A DNA stretch of 64,000 nt from Flavobacteriia bacterium. Its GTDB lineage: Bacteria > Bacteroidota > Bacteroidia > Flavobacteriales_D > Crocinitomicaceae. The position numbers and the translations under genes are program-made. The stretch covers positions 62,001 to 126,000 of the forward strand of contig RFQZ01000004.1 of assembly GCA_009924735.1 (NCBI GenBank), read 5' to 3'. Each line of letters starts with the position of its first letter. Position 1 is the stretch's first letter. This document shows, in pieces, positions 32,835-41,750 of this stretch. The notes beneath the pieces were generated by a model. That model saw nothing but the letters and a program-made list of their open reading frames with translations, was not told the DNA's origin and searched no databases.

Positions 32835-34628
32835 ATGAAAATTACGTTGGATGGTAACGATTTTCTGGATTTACTCCCATTGGACCCTGGGGTTTATAAG
32901 TTTTTTGATTCCCTGCATAACCTAATTTATGTAGGCAAGGCAAACCATCTCAAAAAACGCGTTTCTTCGTATTTTCAAAAGACCCATCTTGACGCGAAAA
33001 CGAGGGTGTTGGTTAAGCAAATCAAGTCCATTGAGTGGTTGGTGGTTGATTCTGAAATCGACGCCTTACTGTTAGAGAACAACCTCATAAAACAACACAA
33101 ACCAAGGTATAATATTCTTTTAAAAGACGACAAGACGTATCCATGGATTTGTATAAAAAAAGAACCCTTCCCCAGGGTGTTTTTAACCCGAAAAAAGACA
33201 AATGACAACAGCCAATACTTTGGGCCCTATCCAAAGGGGAGGAACATCAATGTACTCTTAAATTTGATTCGAGAAACCTATCCTCTTCGCACGTGTAATT
33301 TACTTCTATCAGAGAAAGAAATCGCGAAAGAAAAATACAAGGTTTGTTTGGAGTATCACCTCAAACGTTGTTTAGGCCCGTGTGTGTCGAAACAATCAGC
33401 AACGGATTATGCACAAAGCATTCAGGAGATCAAATTGCTCCTTCATGGAAAGACCTTCACGTTGATTCAAAACTTAAAGCTGCAAATGAAAGCTTTTTCA
33501 GATGCTTTAGATTTTGAAAATGCGCTCGAGATCAAAAACAAAATAGAAGCCATTGAAGCGTACCGATCCACCTCAGCCATTGCCAGCGAAGGTAATTTCA
33601 ACGTGGATGTATTAACCCTAACCAAAGACGACGGCCATATTTATTACAATTATCTTTGGGTAAGAGAAGGCCAAATTGCATTTGCGATTTCAAATAAGCT
33701 CAAACTAAAACTTGACGAATCTGAGGAAGAAATAGCACCTCTACTGATCCAGTATCTGAACGAGGAGTATTCGAGCAATACCTATGAAATTTTGACCAAT
33801 TTAAACATCAACCGGGTGATTGGACCCTACCATTTTGTCCAACCTAAGATTGGAACAAAGGCCAGAATCGTAGAATTTTCAGTTAAAAATGCGAGAAACA
33901 CTGCTATTCCTAGAAAAGAGAAACCCGTTTCTTCGGTTGAAATGAATGCCGTAAATGCCTTGCAAGAAGGCCTCAGACTTCCTGTGGTTCCCAACCATAT
34001 TGAATGCTTTGACAATTCCAATTTTCAGGGTACAAATGCCGTTGCCGCCTGCGTGGTATTCCAAAATGGCAAACCAAGCAAAAAAGACTATCGTCACTTT
34101 AACATAAAAAGCGTAGTAGGCCCTGATGATTTCGCATCGATGTATGAAATTGTCCAACGTCGCTATACACGTGTGCTGGCAGAGGGAAAGGCTTTGCCGG
34201 ACCTAATCGTAATCGATGGAGGAAAAGGGCAGCTCAGCGCAGCCGTTTCAGCCCTTGAAAGTGTCGGGCTTCGTGGGAAGGTGGCTGTCATTGGATTGGC
34301 AAAACGTTTAGAGGAGGTGTTTTTTCCTGGCGATCGTTATTCTGTACAGCTCCAACGTGACCATGAAGGCTTGAAATTACTTCAAAGGATCAGAGATGAG
34401 GCGCATCGATTTGGCATTACACACCATCGAAACATGCGAAGCAATCATTTCATTCAATCAGAAATTGAGCAAATCAAAGGGGTGGGAAGTAAAACAATAG
34501 AAAAAATTTACCAGCATTTCGGAAGCCTTTCTAAGTTAACGGCAACGCCGAAAGATGAGATTGAATCGATTTTAGGCAAAGCAATGACACAAAAAGTTTT
34601 ACAAGCGCTTGAGAAGCCTATTTCTTAA
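32835..34628 (+). CDS. uvrC: Excinuclease ABC subunit C
   Basis: The 597-aa protein is full-length UvrC, which makes both incisions in nucleotide excision repair. Seen in order: an N-terminal GIY-YIG nuclease (LDPGVYKFFDSLHNLIYVGKA, ~residues 17-40), the Cys-rich CLEYHLKRCLGPC, a UVR helix pair for UvrB (~200-235, KMKAFSDALDFENALEIKNK-like), the RNase-H-like C-terminal nuclease (IECFDNSNFQGTNAVA, LIVIDGGKGQLSAA) and terminal HhH motifs (IKGVGSKTIEKIYQHFG). Its stop lies 11 bases inside the end of the convergent metalloprotease gene. Confidence 0.95.
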   Translation: MKITLDGNDFLDLLPLDPGVYKFFDSLHNLIYVGKANHLKKRVSSYFQKTHLDAKTRVLVKQIKSIEWLVVDSEIDALLLENNLIKQHKPRYNILLKDDKTYPWICIKKEPFPRVFLTRKKTNDNSQYFGPYPKGRNINVLLNLIRETYPLRTCNLLLSEKEIAKEKYKVCLEYHLKRCLGPCVSKQSATDYAQSIQEIKLLLHGKTFTLIQNLKLQMKAFSDALDFENALEIKNKIEAIEAYRSTSAIASEGNFNVDVLTLTKDDGHIYYNYLWVREGQIAFAISNKLKLKLDESEEEIAPLLIQYLNEEYSSNTYEILTNLNINRVIGPYHFVQPKIGTKARIVEFSVKNARNTAIPRKEKPVSSVEMNAVNALQEGLRLPVVPNHIECFDNSNFQGTNAVAACVVFQNGKPSKKDYRHFNIKSVVGPDDFASMYEIVQRRYTRVLAEGKALPDLIVIDGGKGQLSAAVSALESVGLRGKVAVIGLAKRLEEVFFPGDRYSVQLQRDHEGLKLLQRIRDEAHRFGITHHRNMRSNHFIQSEIEQIKGVGSKTIEKIYQHFGSLSKLTATPKDEIESILGKAMTQKVLQALEKPIS

Positions 34629-36780
34629 CGAAAGGAACCGTTGTAAATCCTTCTGCACCTTGAATTTTGACATTGTATTTCCCTGAAGAAAGTGCGTTGA
34701 TGTCCATTAAAATAACATTTTCACCCGCAGCCGATTGAATGGCGTAGTTTTGCACTGTTTTTCCAGCCATGTCAACAATTGATACTTGGTACGCTCCTGC
34801 CATCAAGGCGTTGTATTTTACTGAAATTTCATCCTGTGCTGGGTTTGGATAAACCACAATTCCGGCGATGCTTTGTTCTGTTAAGCCTAATACCAAGGTA
34901 TTGGAAGGTGCCCCGCTGTAAAGATTGATGTCATCTAGGTAAAAATTGTTTCCTCCTTCTCCTTCAAACTTAAATTTCACACGAAAGTTTTGTTCAAAAT
35001 AATTGCTTGTTACATTGGTCATATGAACCGTTACCCAATCTGCTTGTGAACTGGGTTTCCAAGTGGTTGCTAGGGCGACACTGCTTAGTTGATTTCCACC
35101 TAAGGTTTTACGTTGAACCCAATTGTTACCGCAATCTCCTGTAATAAACACTTTTAGGTATTCATAATCAGCAGCAAGCTTTTTACGGTAAGAATAACGG
35201 AAACTTAGGGTCACGGTACCATTTGCAGGAATTACAGATAAATCGATAGGAGATGAAATGAGTTCATCGATGTTAGAGGGCGCTTGTCCAAAATTCACAA
35301 GTTTAGCACATTGATTGCCGCTATAACCAGTGGTGTTTTCGATGGTAAAAGCATTGTTATTGTTTGGGTTATAAACTTCCCAGTTGGTCAAATTAGCCAA
35401 AGAAGCATAGGCCTCAAATCCTTCCCAAAAAGGGAGAGAGCTAGGTGAAGGAAGAACGCGGATGTAATTGCTTTTAACTTCAGAATCGTTTGTCACACCA
35501 TCTGTTGCGGCCAAAGTCACAGAATACAAACCTGGGGTAGTGTAGGTAATCGTTGGGTTTTGGATTGCGGATGTTGTTGGATTTCCTCCTGCAAAACTCC
35601 AGTTCCAACCTGAAACTAAATTATAGGATTCATCAGAAAATTGAATGGTATCACCCACGCAAATGGTGGAACGGTCTGTAGAGAAATCTGCTTTACACAA
35701 ATACGGTGTTAATCCAGCGCCAACGGCGGTTAAATTGGCTTGAGAACGAATGTTGGCTCTTCCTGTATTATTGCTTTGCAAGGCAGTACGCATACGTGTC
35801 ACCTGCCCAAGGGTAAACATTTTAGAACAATAAGAATAATCCATATAATTTTCCACATTGTCCTTCATATCGATTCCTCCCCAGTATGCGTTGTCAGTAC
35901 TACAGGTATTGGAGCTTAACAAACAGGCTTGAACACCAATACAAGTTGGGGTATCTTGAACTTGGTCACTTGATGAGCAACTTGAGGCATTTCCGGGATT
36001 GTTGTTCGGTCCCCACGTATGAGATAAATTTAACCAGTGACCTACTTCATGGGTTAGGGTTCTGCTTGTACCCACAGAACTGGTTCCAATGGATCCAACA
36101 TAATCATGTAAAACCCAAATTCCATTGGTCATTTGGTTGGCAGAAAAACCTGAAGGATTGGTAGTATATCCTGCAGCTCCTCCGATTTCGCCACAGATGA
36201 AAATGTTTAAGTATTTATTTCCTGGCCATTGTCCTTGGTAAACATCATTTCCAGCAATGATGGCATCTACTTGAAGACCACCATCGGCTCCATTATAACT
36301 CATGCTTGACATGGTTCGGGTAATCCCTTTAAAACAAGCCCCATTCGGCGCTTTGGTAGCAAGAAGAAACTCAACCTCTACATCTGCTGGCATGCCTTGA
36401 AACTCGGGCTGCACATTGTTTGCATCGAGGTTTTGAAGTCGATAGTCTCTGTTTAGAATTGACAATGCATCTAAAATTTGGGCATCCGATATGTTTTCAA
36501 CGCCATTGTTGTGTAGCACATGAAAAACCACTGGTATTTTATAAACAACCCCTTTTTCAATCGATTGATGCGAAAGGTGTAATTCTTCTAACGAGTCTAA
36601 CTTTTTTTGCACCAAATAATCTTGATTCATGCTCAATGCAGCCATTTTTTTATGGGTATGACAATATTCAACATGTTCACCCTCACGGGCGTTGGTTGGA
36701 TCAAAAGAATTTTTGGTTCTTACTTGCGCCGAAGCAAGGAAAATGGAAAAAAGAACAAAAAGGGAGAAGGTAAATTTCAT
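34618..36780 (-). CDS. Secreted M43 (pappalysin-type) metalloprotease with PKD and T9SS domains
   Basis: The 720-aa protein has a signal peptide (MKFTFSLFVLFSIFLASAQ) and a propeptide-like region. The zinc-binding motif HEVGHWLNLSH (H244, E245, H248, H254) belongs to family M43, with a Met-turn (MDYSYCSKMFTLGQ) and four or more Cys in the catalytic domain. After it come a PKD domain (~365-445), a jelly-roll/MAM-like domain (LPFWEGFEAYASL..., ~450-630) and a Por sorting domain (VVYPNPAQDEISV ... GKYNVKI). It is predicted to be a T9SS-exported extracellular protease; the substrate is unknown. Shares a short divergent promoter region with the thioesterase gene and overlaps uvrC tail to tail. Confidence 0.92.
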   Translation of the reverse strand: MKFTFSLFVLFSIFLASAQVRTKNSFDPTNAREGEHVEYCHTHKKMAALSMNQDYLVQKKLDSLEELHLSHQSIEKGVVYKIPVVFHVLHNNGVENISDAQILDALSILNRDYRLQNLDANNVQPEFQGMPADVEVEFLLATKAPNGACFKGITRTMSSMSYNGADGGLQVDAIIAGNDVYQGQWPGNKYLNIFICGEIGGAAGYTTNPSGFSANQMTNGIWVLHDYVGSIGTSSVGTSRTLTHEVGHWLNLSHTWGPNNNPGNASSCSSSDQVQDTPTCIGVQACLLSSNTCSTDNAYWGGIDMKDNVENYMDYSYCSKMFTLGQVTRMRTALQSNNTGRANIRSQANLTAVGAGLTPYLCKADFSTDRSTICVGDTIQFSDESYNLVSGWNWSFAGGNPTTSAIQNPTITYTTPGLYSVTLAATDGVTNDSEVKSNYIRVLPSPSSLPFWEGFEAYASLANLTNWEVYNPNNNNAFTIENTTGYSGNQCAKLVNFGQAPSNIDELISSPIDLSVIPANGTVTLSFRYSYRKKLAADYEYLKVFITGDCGNNWVQRKTLGGNQLSSVALATTWKPSSQADWVTVHMTNVTSNYFEQNFRVKFKFEGEGGNNFYLDDINLYSGAPSNTLVLGLTEQSIAGIVVYPNPAQDEISVKYNALMAGAYQVSIVDMAGKTVQNYAIQSAAGENVILMDINALSSGKYNVKIQGAEGFTTVPFVKK

Positions 36781-36825
36781 GGATATGTTTTTGCGATGCT
36801 AAAATAGTATATTAATATATTCTAT

Positions 36826-36833
36826 CAAATATA
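36826..36833 (-). promoter_or_regulatory. -7 box TATATTTG for the metalloprotease (minus strand)
   Basis: Exact TAnnTTTG on the minus strand, 45 bases before the ATG at 36780, back to back with the plus-strand box at 36861. Confidence 0.5.
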
Positions 36834-36860
36834 ACTTGGGTAAAGTATTACGTGAATTTC

Positions 36861-36868
36861 TATATTTG
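36861..36868 (+). promoter_or_regulatory. -7 box TATATTTG four bases before the thioesterase
   Basis: Exact TAnnTTTG followed by AATC and ATG 36873. A TTG at 36836-36838 lies 22 bases upstream. Predicts a leaderless mRNA. Confidence 0.6.
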
Positions 36869-36872
36869 AATC

Positions 36873-37394
36873 ATGAAGTCGAAAAAACCCTCCGAATCTC
36901 TCTCCATCACCACCATTGTAGTACTTCCCAACGACACCAATACGTTAGGCAATCTATTTGGTGGCCAATTATTGGCCTGGATGGACGTAATAGCCAGTGT
37001 TTCATCTCATCGTCATTGCAAAAGGGTGGTTGTAACCGCATCTGTGAACAATGTTTCCTTTAAGAAGCCTATACCGCAAGCGTCAATCGTTACCCTGGAA
37101 GCGAAAGTTTCACGGGCATTTAACAGCAGCATGGAAATTTTTGTCGATGTATACATGGAAGACCCTGTAACCGGCGTACGTGAAAAGTGCAATGAAGCCA
37201 TTTATACCTTTGTGGCGGTAGATCAAAATGGGGGTCCCATCCAAGTGCCTGAGATTGTTCCAGAAACGGAAGAAGAAATCGAACGCTACGAAGGGGCATT
37301 GCGCAGAAGACAATTGAATCTGATTTTAGCAGGAAAAATGAAACCTTCTGAGGCGACCGAACTTAAAAAAATATTCCTCGATGAATCAAACTAA
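36873..37394 (+). CDS. Acyl-CoA thioesterase (hotdog fold, YciA/BACH type)
   Basis: The 173-aa single-hotdog protein has LPNDTNTLGNLFGGQLLAWMD, the family hallmark with its catalytic Asn/Asp region, and VVTASVNNVSFKKPI. It hydrolyses acyl-CoA esters, releasing CoA and free acid; chain length is unknown. The C-terminal tail is charged and helical. Its end overlaps the next gene's start by 14 bases, suggesting a two-gene transcript. Confidence 0.9.
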   Translation: MKSKKPSESLSITTIVVLPNDTNTLGNLFGGQLLAWMDVIASVSSHRHCKRVVVTASVNNVSFKKPIPQASIVTLEAKVSRAFNSSMEIFVDVYMEDPVTGVREKCNEAIYTFVAVDQNGGPIQVPEIVPETEEEIERYEGALRRRQLNLILAGKMKPSEATELKKIFLDESN

Positions 37395-38787
37395 AACCAT
37401 CCTGCTTGGCATCGCCATTTTTCTTAGTAGTAATTTGTATTCACAATCTTTTGAGGGTGATTGGAATGCCTTGTTAAAAGTTTATGGACAAGAGCTTACG
37501 CTCATTCTACACTTGAACCAAAAGGAAGGTAAATGGACAGGAACCTTGGACAGTCCAGACCAAAAAGCCTTTGGAATGCCATTAACCAGCGTTGAAATAA
37601 AAGGCAATGAATTAACCTTTACCTTAACGGACTTAAGCCTAAGCTACCAAGGTAAAACCCTACAAGACGGCAACCTTGGGGGCACATTCCGCCAAGGTAC
37701 ATTCTCAACAGAATTATTCTTTAGCAGAAGTGTTTTGGAAAAACAATCATCAAAAAGACCCCAAGAACCTAAAGCGCCTTTTCCATACCTTTCTGAGGAG
37801 GTTGCTTTTAAAAACACCAAAGCGGGCATACAATTTAGTGGAACGCTTACCACACCAAACAACCTGGATTCAAGGACTGTTCCCTGTGTTATTCTGATTT
37901 CAGGCAGTGGACCACAAGACCGAAACGAAGAGATCCTTGGGCACAAGCCTTTTTTGTTATTGGCAGATCGATTAACGCGAGCGGGCTATGCTGTCTTGAG
38001 GTACGACGACCGAGGAACGGGGAAAACGGATGGGAAATTTGATGGGGCTACGTCAAAAGATTTCTCTGAAGATGTAGTATCGGCTATGGAATTTCTAAAA
38101 ACAAACCCAGTGATCGATGCCCAAAAAATCACATTAATGGGTCACAGCGAAGGGGCGATGATTGCCACTATGGTTGCCGCGCAACACCCTGATGTATTTG
38201 GCGTGGTTTCCTTGGCTGGCCCCGGTATTTTAGGCTCCACTTTGTTAAAAGAACAACAAATTCTCATTTCAAAAGCAAATGGATCAAGTAAAAAAGAGCT
38301 GAAAGCAATAAGCAACTTTTGCGATGAATTTTATCCCATTCTTGCGGGAGATTCTATTGAAAAGAATGCAAAGGCTTATTTAGAAAAGACATCCAAAACA
38401 AACAGTGAAAAAGAGCTCAAAAAAGCCGGCCTAGTAAACCGGTCGCAATGGGTTGATGAAACCTACAAAGCGTTCGTAAATCCATGGATGATTTATTTTT
38501 TAAATTACAATCCCGAGAAGGATTTACAAAATATAAAATGCCATTTCATGGCTATGAATGGCTCCCTTGACCTTCAAGTTGCGGAGGCTTCTAATTTAAA
38601 AAACATTGGGTTGCATTGTAATCCACCCATTGGTAAGACAAAAAAGATTGTTTCGTTGCCAGGATTAAATCATTTGTTTCAACCAACAAAAACAGGAAGT
38701 CCTTTGGAATATGGTGAAATCGAGACCACTTTTGATGAGAACGCGATTGCAGAGACCCTTCTTTTTATGAATGAAATTTCGAAATAA
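37381..38787 (+). CDS. Secreted alpha/beta hydrolase (serine esterase/peptidase-like)
   Basis: The 468-aa protein has a signal peptide (MNQTKTILLGIAIFLSSNLYSQ). A beta-rich N-terminal domain (~25-120: GDWNALLKVYGQELTLILHL, a DUF3887/DUF4440-like lipocalin-type pattern) comes before an alpha/beta hydrolase (~135-468). The oxyanion region is LISGSGPQDRN, the nucleophile elbow is GHSEGAM, the acid is in NGSLDLQV and the His in LPGLNHLFQ. Many Bacteroidota encode this two-domain layout; substrates are unknown. It is co-transcribed with the thioesterase. Its 3' end overlaps the convergent GT9 gene by 23 bases. Confidence 0.88.
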   Translation: MNQTKTILLGIAIFLSSNLYSQSFEGDWNALLKVYGQELTLILHLNQKEGKWTGTLDSPDQKAFGMPLTSVEIKGNELTFTLTDLSLSYQGKTLQDGNLGGTFRQGTFSTELFFSRSVLEKQSSKRPQEPKAPFPYLSEEVAFKNTKAGIQFSGTLTTPNNLDSRTVPCVILISGSGPQDRNEEILGHKPFLLLADRLTRAGYAVLRYDDRGTGKTDGKFDGATSKDFSEDVVSAMEFLKTNPVIDAQKITLMGHSEGAMIATMVAAQHPDVFGVVSLAGPGILGSTLLKEQQILISKANGSSKKELKAISNFCDEFYPILAGDSIEKNAKAYLEKTSKTNSEKELKKAGLVNRSQWVDETYKAFVNPWMIYFLNYNPEKDLQNIKCHFMAMNGSLDLQVAEASNLKNIGLHCNPPIGKTKKIVSLPGLNHLFQPTKTGSPLEYGEIETTFDENAIAETLLFMNEISK

Positions 38788-39733
38788 TTGCCTCGCTTAT
38801 TTTCTGTGTGTCTTGTTTCATCATGCAATTAAAGTGGGATTTGGGACATTGGGCATGGCCAATTTTTGAGCAAGGACGACAAGTTAATTCAGGCACTTCA
38901 AAATGGGTCACATCTGAGCAATGGTAAGGATACATCCCAAACAAAGGCGTAGTGTTTCCCCAAATACAAAGGATTGGCTTATTGAAAAAGGCAGCAAAAT
39001 GCATCAATCCTGTATCATTGGTTACCACCAGCTTTGCGCTTTTCACCATTTGGGCAGATTCATTTAAACTTAGTTTACCCGCCAGGTTTATGCCTTCGGA
39101 ATAATTTCTTGCCAAGGACTCCCCTATTTCGGCTTCTTCTTTTCCTCCAATAAATACCACTTTCACCGTCAATCGTCTCAAAACCTCAAGTATTTTTTCT
39201 TCGGGAAACTGTTTTGTCTTGAATTTGGCACCCAGTACCCAAACGACATAAGGGGATGAATCCGGCAAAAAGTCCAGAAGGTTCACCTCAGGATTAATAC
39301 GGAGTGTTTCTTGGGAATGTTGGGTGAATGACAAATGTTTACATGCTTGGAAATACCGATCAACCACATGTTTTCTTGGCAATGTATCCCATTTAAATTG
39401 CGTCAAAAGCCATTTGTTGAAGTTTAATTTCGGAAATCGGTGCCATTCCTTTCGCAACATGAATCCTTGAATCATTCTTGTTCGCAAGTTGTTATGCAGG
39501 TCAATAACCGTATCAAATTTTTGAGCCTTGAGAAAGGATGAGGTCTCCCATAAATTGGATTTCAACGTATGAACTTGCACTGGAACATTTAAAAAGTCAA
39601 ATAATTTCGAGTGTTCGGGCTTTGTAAGAAAGTGTATTTCCGCATTCGGATGGGATGCTTGAATTTCATGTACGACATGAAATGTCAACAAGATATCTCC
39701 AATGGCACTGAATCGGATGATTAGAATTTTCAC
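38765..39733 (-). CDS. Glycosyltransferase family 9 (heptosyltransferase-like)
   Basis: The 322-aa GT-B enzyme has the GT9 opening KILIIRFSAIGDILLTFHVV, the middle WVLGAKFKTKQFPEEK and the sugar-nucleotide motif VVTNDTGLMHFAAFFNKPILCIWG. A Cys-rich C-terminus (CRPCSKIGHAQCPKSHFNCM) is typical of the Bacteroidota subgroup. It likely adds a sugar to lipopolysaccharide core or another surface glycan; the donor is unknown. The start is GTG 39733, overlapping the kinase stop by GTGA, so it is translationally coupled as the last gene of a five-gene minus-strand run. Confidence 0.9.
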   Translation of the reverse strand: MKILIIRFSAIGDILLTFHVVHEIQASHPNAEIHFLTKPEHSKLFDFLNVPVQVHTLKSNLWETSSFLKAQKFDTVIDLHNNLRTRMIQGFMLRKEWHRFPKLNFNKWLLTQFKWDTLPRKHVVDRYFQACKHLSFTQHSQETLRINPEVNLLDFLPDSSPYVVWVLGAKFKTKQFPEEKILEVLRRLTVKVVFIGGKEEAEIGESLARNYSEGINLAGKLSLNESAQMVKSAKLVVTNDTGLMHFAAFFNKPILCIWGNTTPLFGMYPYHCSDVTHFEVPELTCRPCSKIGHAQCPKSHFNCMMKQDTQKISEAIISKFHS

Positions 39734-41091
39734 GCTTCAAATTTGAGTTCAACGGTCGTGCCTTGGCCGGGTTGACTTTTTATATCCCCCACTATGTTGG
39801 ACATGGAGATACGGTGTCGCATGTTTTGAAGCCCAAGCCCCTCTTCAACCTCGCCCATTGAAAACCCAATTCCATTGTCGCGGATACGCAGCTGAATTTT
39901 ACCTTGTTTTTTTCCAATTTGAATGGAAATTTCAGAGGCCTTTGCATGTTTAATTGCATTATTCACCGCTTCTTGTAAAATTCTATATAAGTTGAAGGCA
40001 TCAACATTGGCAAAATCATCTTCATGTACCTCATCAGAAATGTCGACTACAATTGTTAATTCTCCCAGTCCATTGATTCGATGCGCCAATCGGTCAACCG
40101 CATTTAAAAACCCTTTGTCTAAATCTGGTGGAAGGAGGCTGTATGCCATTTCTTTAACCTCTCTAATGGAAGATTGCAGGATTTGGTTAATGTTATCCAT
40201 CGCTTCCTTTTGGGAGGCATCCGGCTGTATATTTTGAATCAATAAGTTTAATAAAACCAATTGTTGTCCTAGACCATCGTGTAATTCCCTGGCAATTTTC
40301 CTTTTCTCTCCTTCTTCTGCTTGGGCGATGATCTCGTATTTGCTTTTTTCGAAACGAATTTCCTCCGTTTTATCGACAACCAAAGCAATTATAGCCTCTT
40401 TGTCTTCCTGTAGTTTATTGAGAATTATTTCCGTTATGAGTTCCTTTCCCCCGTTGGTGGTTTGATAGAAAAGTAAGGGTTCGCTTCCCTTTTTTGGGTG
40501 TGTAATGGACAGTTTGTTTTCTGAAACGAAAAAATCATTCAACGATTTACCCACCATTTCATCGTCACTCTTGGCTTCATATAAGTCGAGTGCTGCTTGG
40601 TTGCAAAACAAAACTTTAAAGTCCCTCATCCTTAACATGAGCATGGGAAGCGGGGAATTGTAAAACAAGTCTTTGTATTTTTTTTCAGATTCCGCCAATT
40701 GAAGCCTAAAAGTCCTCCTCAGCATCCCATATTTAATGGTTTTCTCTATTACGCCTGTGTTAATTTCCGTTTTTAGAAGGTAATCTTGGGCTCCTTTGGC
40801 AACGATTTCAAGCGATACTTTTTTATCATCTAATCCCGAAAGCACGACCAAGGTGGTGTCTTTAAAAATAGCATGAACCTCATCATACGTTTGAATTCCA
40901 AAAGAATCACGGATGTTTAGGTCTAATAAAATGACATCGGGTTCAAATTCCAATTTCACGAGGCGGGTGTCCGCGATAGAATCAACGCAAATTAAATTGT
41001 AAGGATTAAATCCTATTTGGGTAAGTTGGTCTTGAAGCAATCCAGCAAACGAAAGGTCATCCTCAATGATTAAGATTTTTACTTCTTCCAT
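39730..41091 (-). CDS. Receiver-PAS-histidine kinase (NarX/HisKA_3 type)
   Basis: The 453-aa cytoplasmic protein has, in order, a receiver domain (~3-120; acceptor D57 in VILLDLNIRD), a PAS domain (~140-260; DLFYNSPLPMLMLRMRDFKVLFCN), a HisKA_3 dimerisation domain with phospho-acceptor H271 (RKIARELHDGLGQQL) and a HATPase_c domain (N-box LQEAVNNAIKHAKA, G-box DNGIGFSMG ... GLGLQNMRHR). It has no transmembrane segment, so it senses an internal cue or accepts phosphate from another kinase. A LuxR-type partner is expected but none is encoded in the window. It overlaps the upstream membrane-protein gene by 13 bases. Confidence 0.9.
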   Translation of the reverse strand: MEEVKILIIEDDLSFAGLLQDQLTQIGFNPYNLICVDSIADTRLVKLEFEPDVILLDLNIRDSFGIQTYDEVHAIFKDTTLVVLSGLDDKKVSLEIVAKGAQDYLLKTEINTGVIEKTIKYGMLRRTFRLQLAESEKKYKDLFYNSPLPMLMLRMRDFKVLFCNQAALDLYEAKSDDEMVGKSLNDFFVSENKLSITHPKKGSEPLLFYQTTNGGKELITEIILNKLQEDKEAIIALVVDKTEEIRFEKSKYEIIAQAEEGEKRKIARELHDGLGQQLVLLNLLIQNIQPDASQKEAMDNINQILQSSIREVKEMAYSLLPPDLDKGFLNAVDRLAHRINGLGELTIVVDISDEVHEDDFANVDAFNLYRILQEAVNNAIKHAKASEISIQIGKKQGKIQLRIRDNGIGFSMGEVEEGLGLQNMRHRISMSNIVGDIKSQPGQGTTVELKFEA

Positions 41092-41750
41092 TCCCCTAAG
41101 TTATACAAAAGGACCTTCTCCTTGTCAACCATCGCTTCAAGCGCAATCACAAAATCTTTTCTTTCTGGTTCAGGCAAGCAATTCATTGGGAAGGATAGCT
41201 GAAGTTCCTTGATGTAGTCAAAATAAAGGGTTTGTTGGGAGATGCTGATTTTTCTAAGCCCATTAAAATAGAGCACTGAGACTTCTCTGTCTGCCACCAG
41301 AAGGGCCTTTGAGCTCATGCTTACGCGAAATTTCCGATTTCCATACAACAGAAAAAGCACATTGTCTACAGCAAAAATACCATAAGCCAGCGCACATGGA
41401 AGGGAATCATCGGTTAAGGTAAAGAGACCAAGTGCAATCACAACCAAAACGACGGATTCTAATAGGGTATAGACAAGCACACGGATTCTTCGTTCTTTGC
41501 TGATGGGGGTAGAAAACCTAAATCGGTCGGTTTTATTTGCCATGCGTAAGCCCATCCATCTTTTAATGCTTCTGTTCATTGAAACAATTAATACCATTAA
41601 AGCCAACGTCAAAAAGATCAATTGTTTATATGGTAGATTTTCGCCCGAGGTTCGAATGAATTCCAATGGAAAATTAAATCCAACGATGATTGAAATCGCC
41701 AAAATCGGAAAAAACAATGTCAATAGAATGGCATTGGAAAGGCTATTCAT
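41079..41750 (-). CDS. Four-helix membrane protein of unknown function
   Basis: I do not recognise this 223-aa protein. It has two N-terminal hydrophobic segments (~8-25 and ~43-58), a basic cytoplasmic loop (RSIKRWMGLR, RFSTPISKERRIR), two further segments (~92-110 and ~118-135) and a soluble C-terminal ~85 residues with a beta-rich pattern (FRVSMSSKALLVADREVSVLYFNGLRKIS). That pattern resembles a membrane-linked PH-like domain. It overlaps the DUF349 gene end by 8 bases and the kinase start by 13 bases, so it is made with the kinase and could be its input partner. That partnership is a guess from position. Confidence 0.75.
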   Translation of the reverse strand: MNSLSNAILLTLFFPILAISIIVGFNFPLEFIRTSGENLPYKQLIFLTLALMVLIVSMNRSIKRWMGLRMANKTDRFRFSTPISKERRIRVLVYTLLESVVLVVIALGLFTLTDDSLPCALAYGIFAVDNVLFLLYGNRKFRVSMSSKALLVADREVSVLYFNGLRKISISQQTLYFDYIKELQLSFPMNCLPEPERKDFVIALEAMVDKEKVLLYNLGEWKK

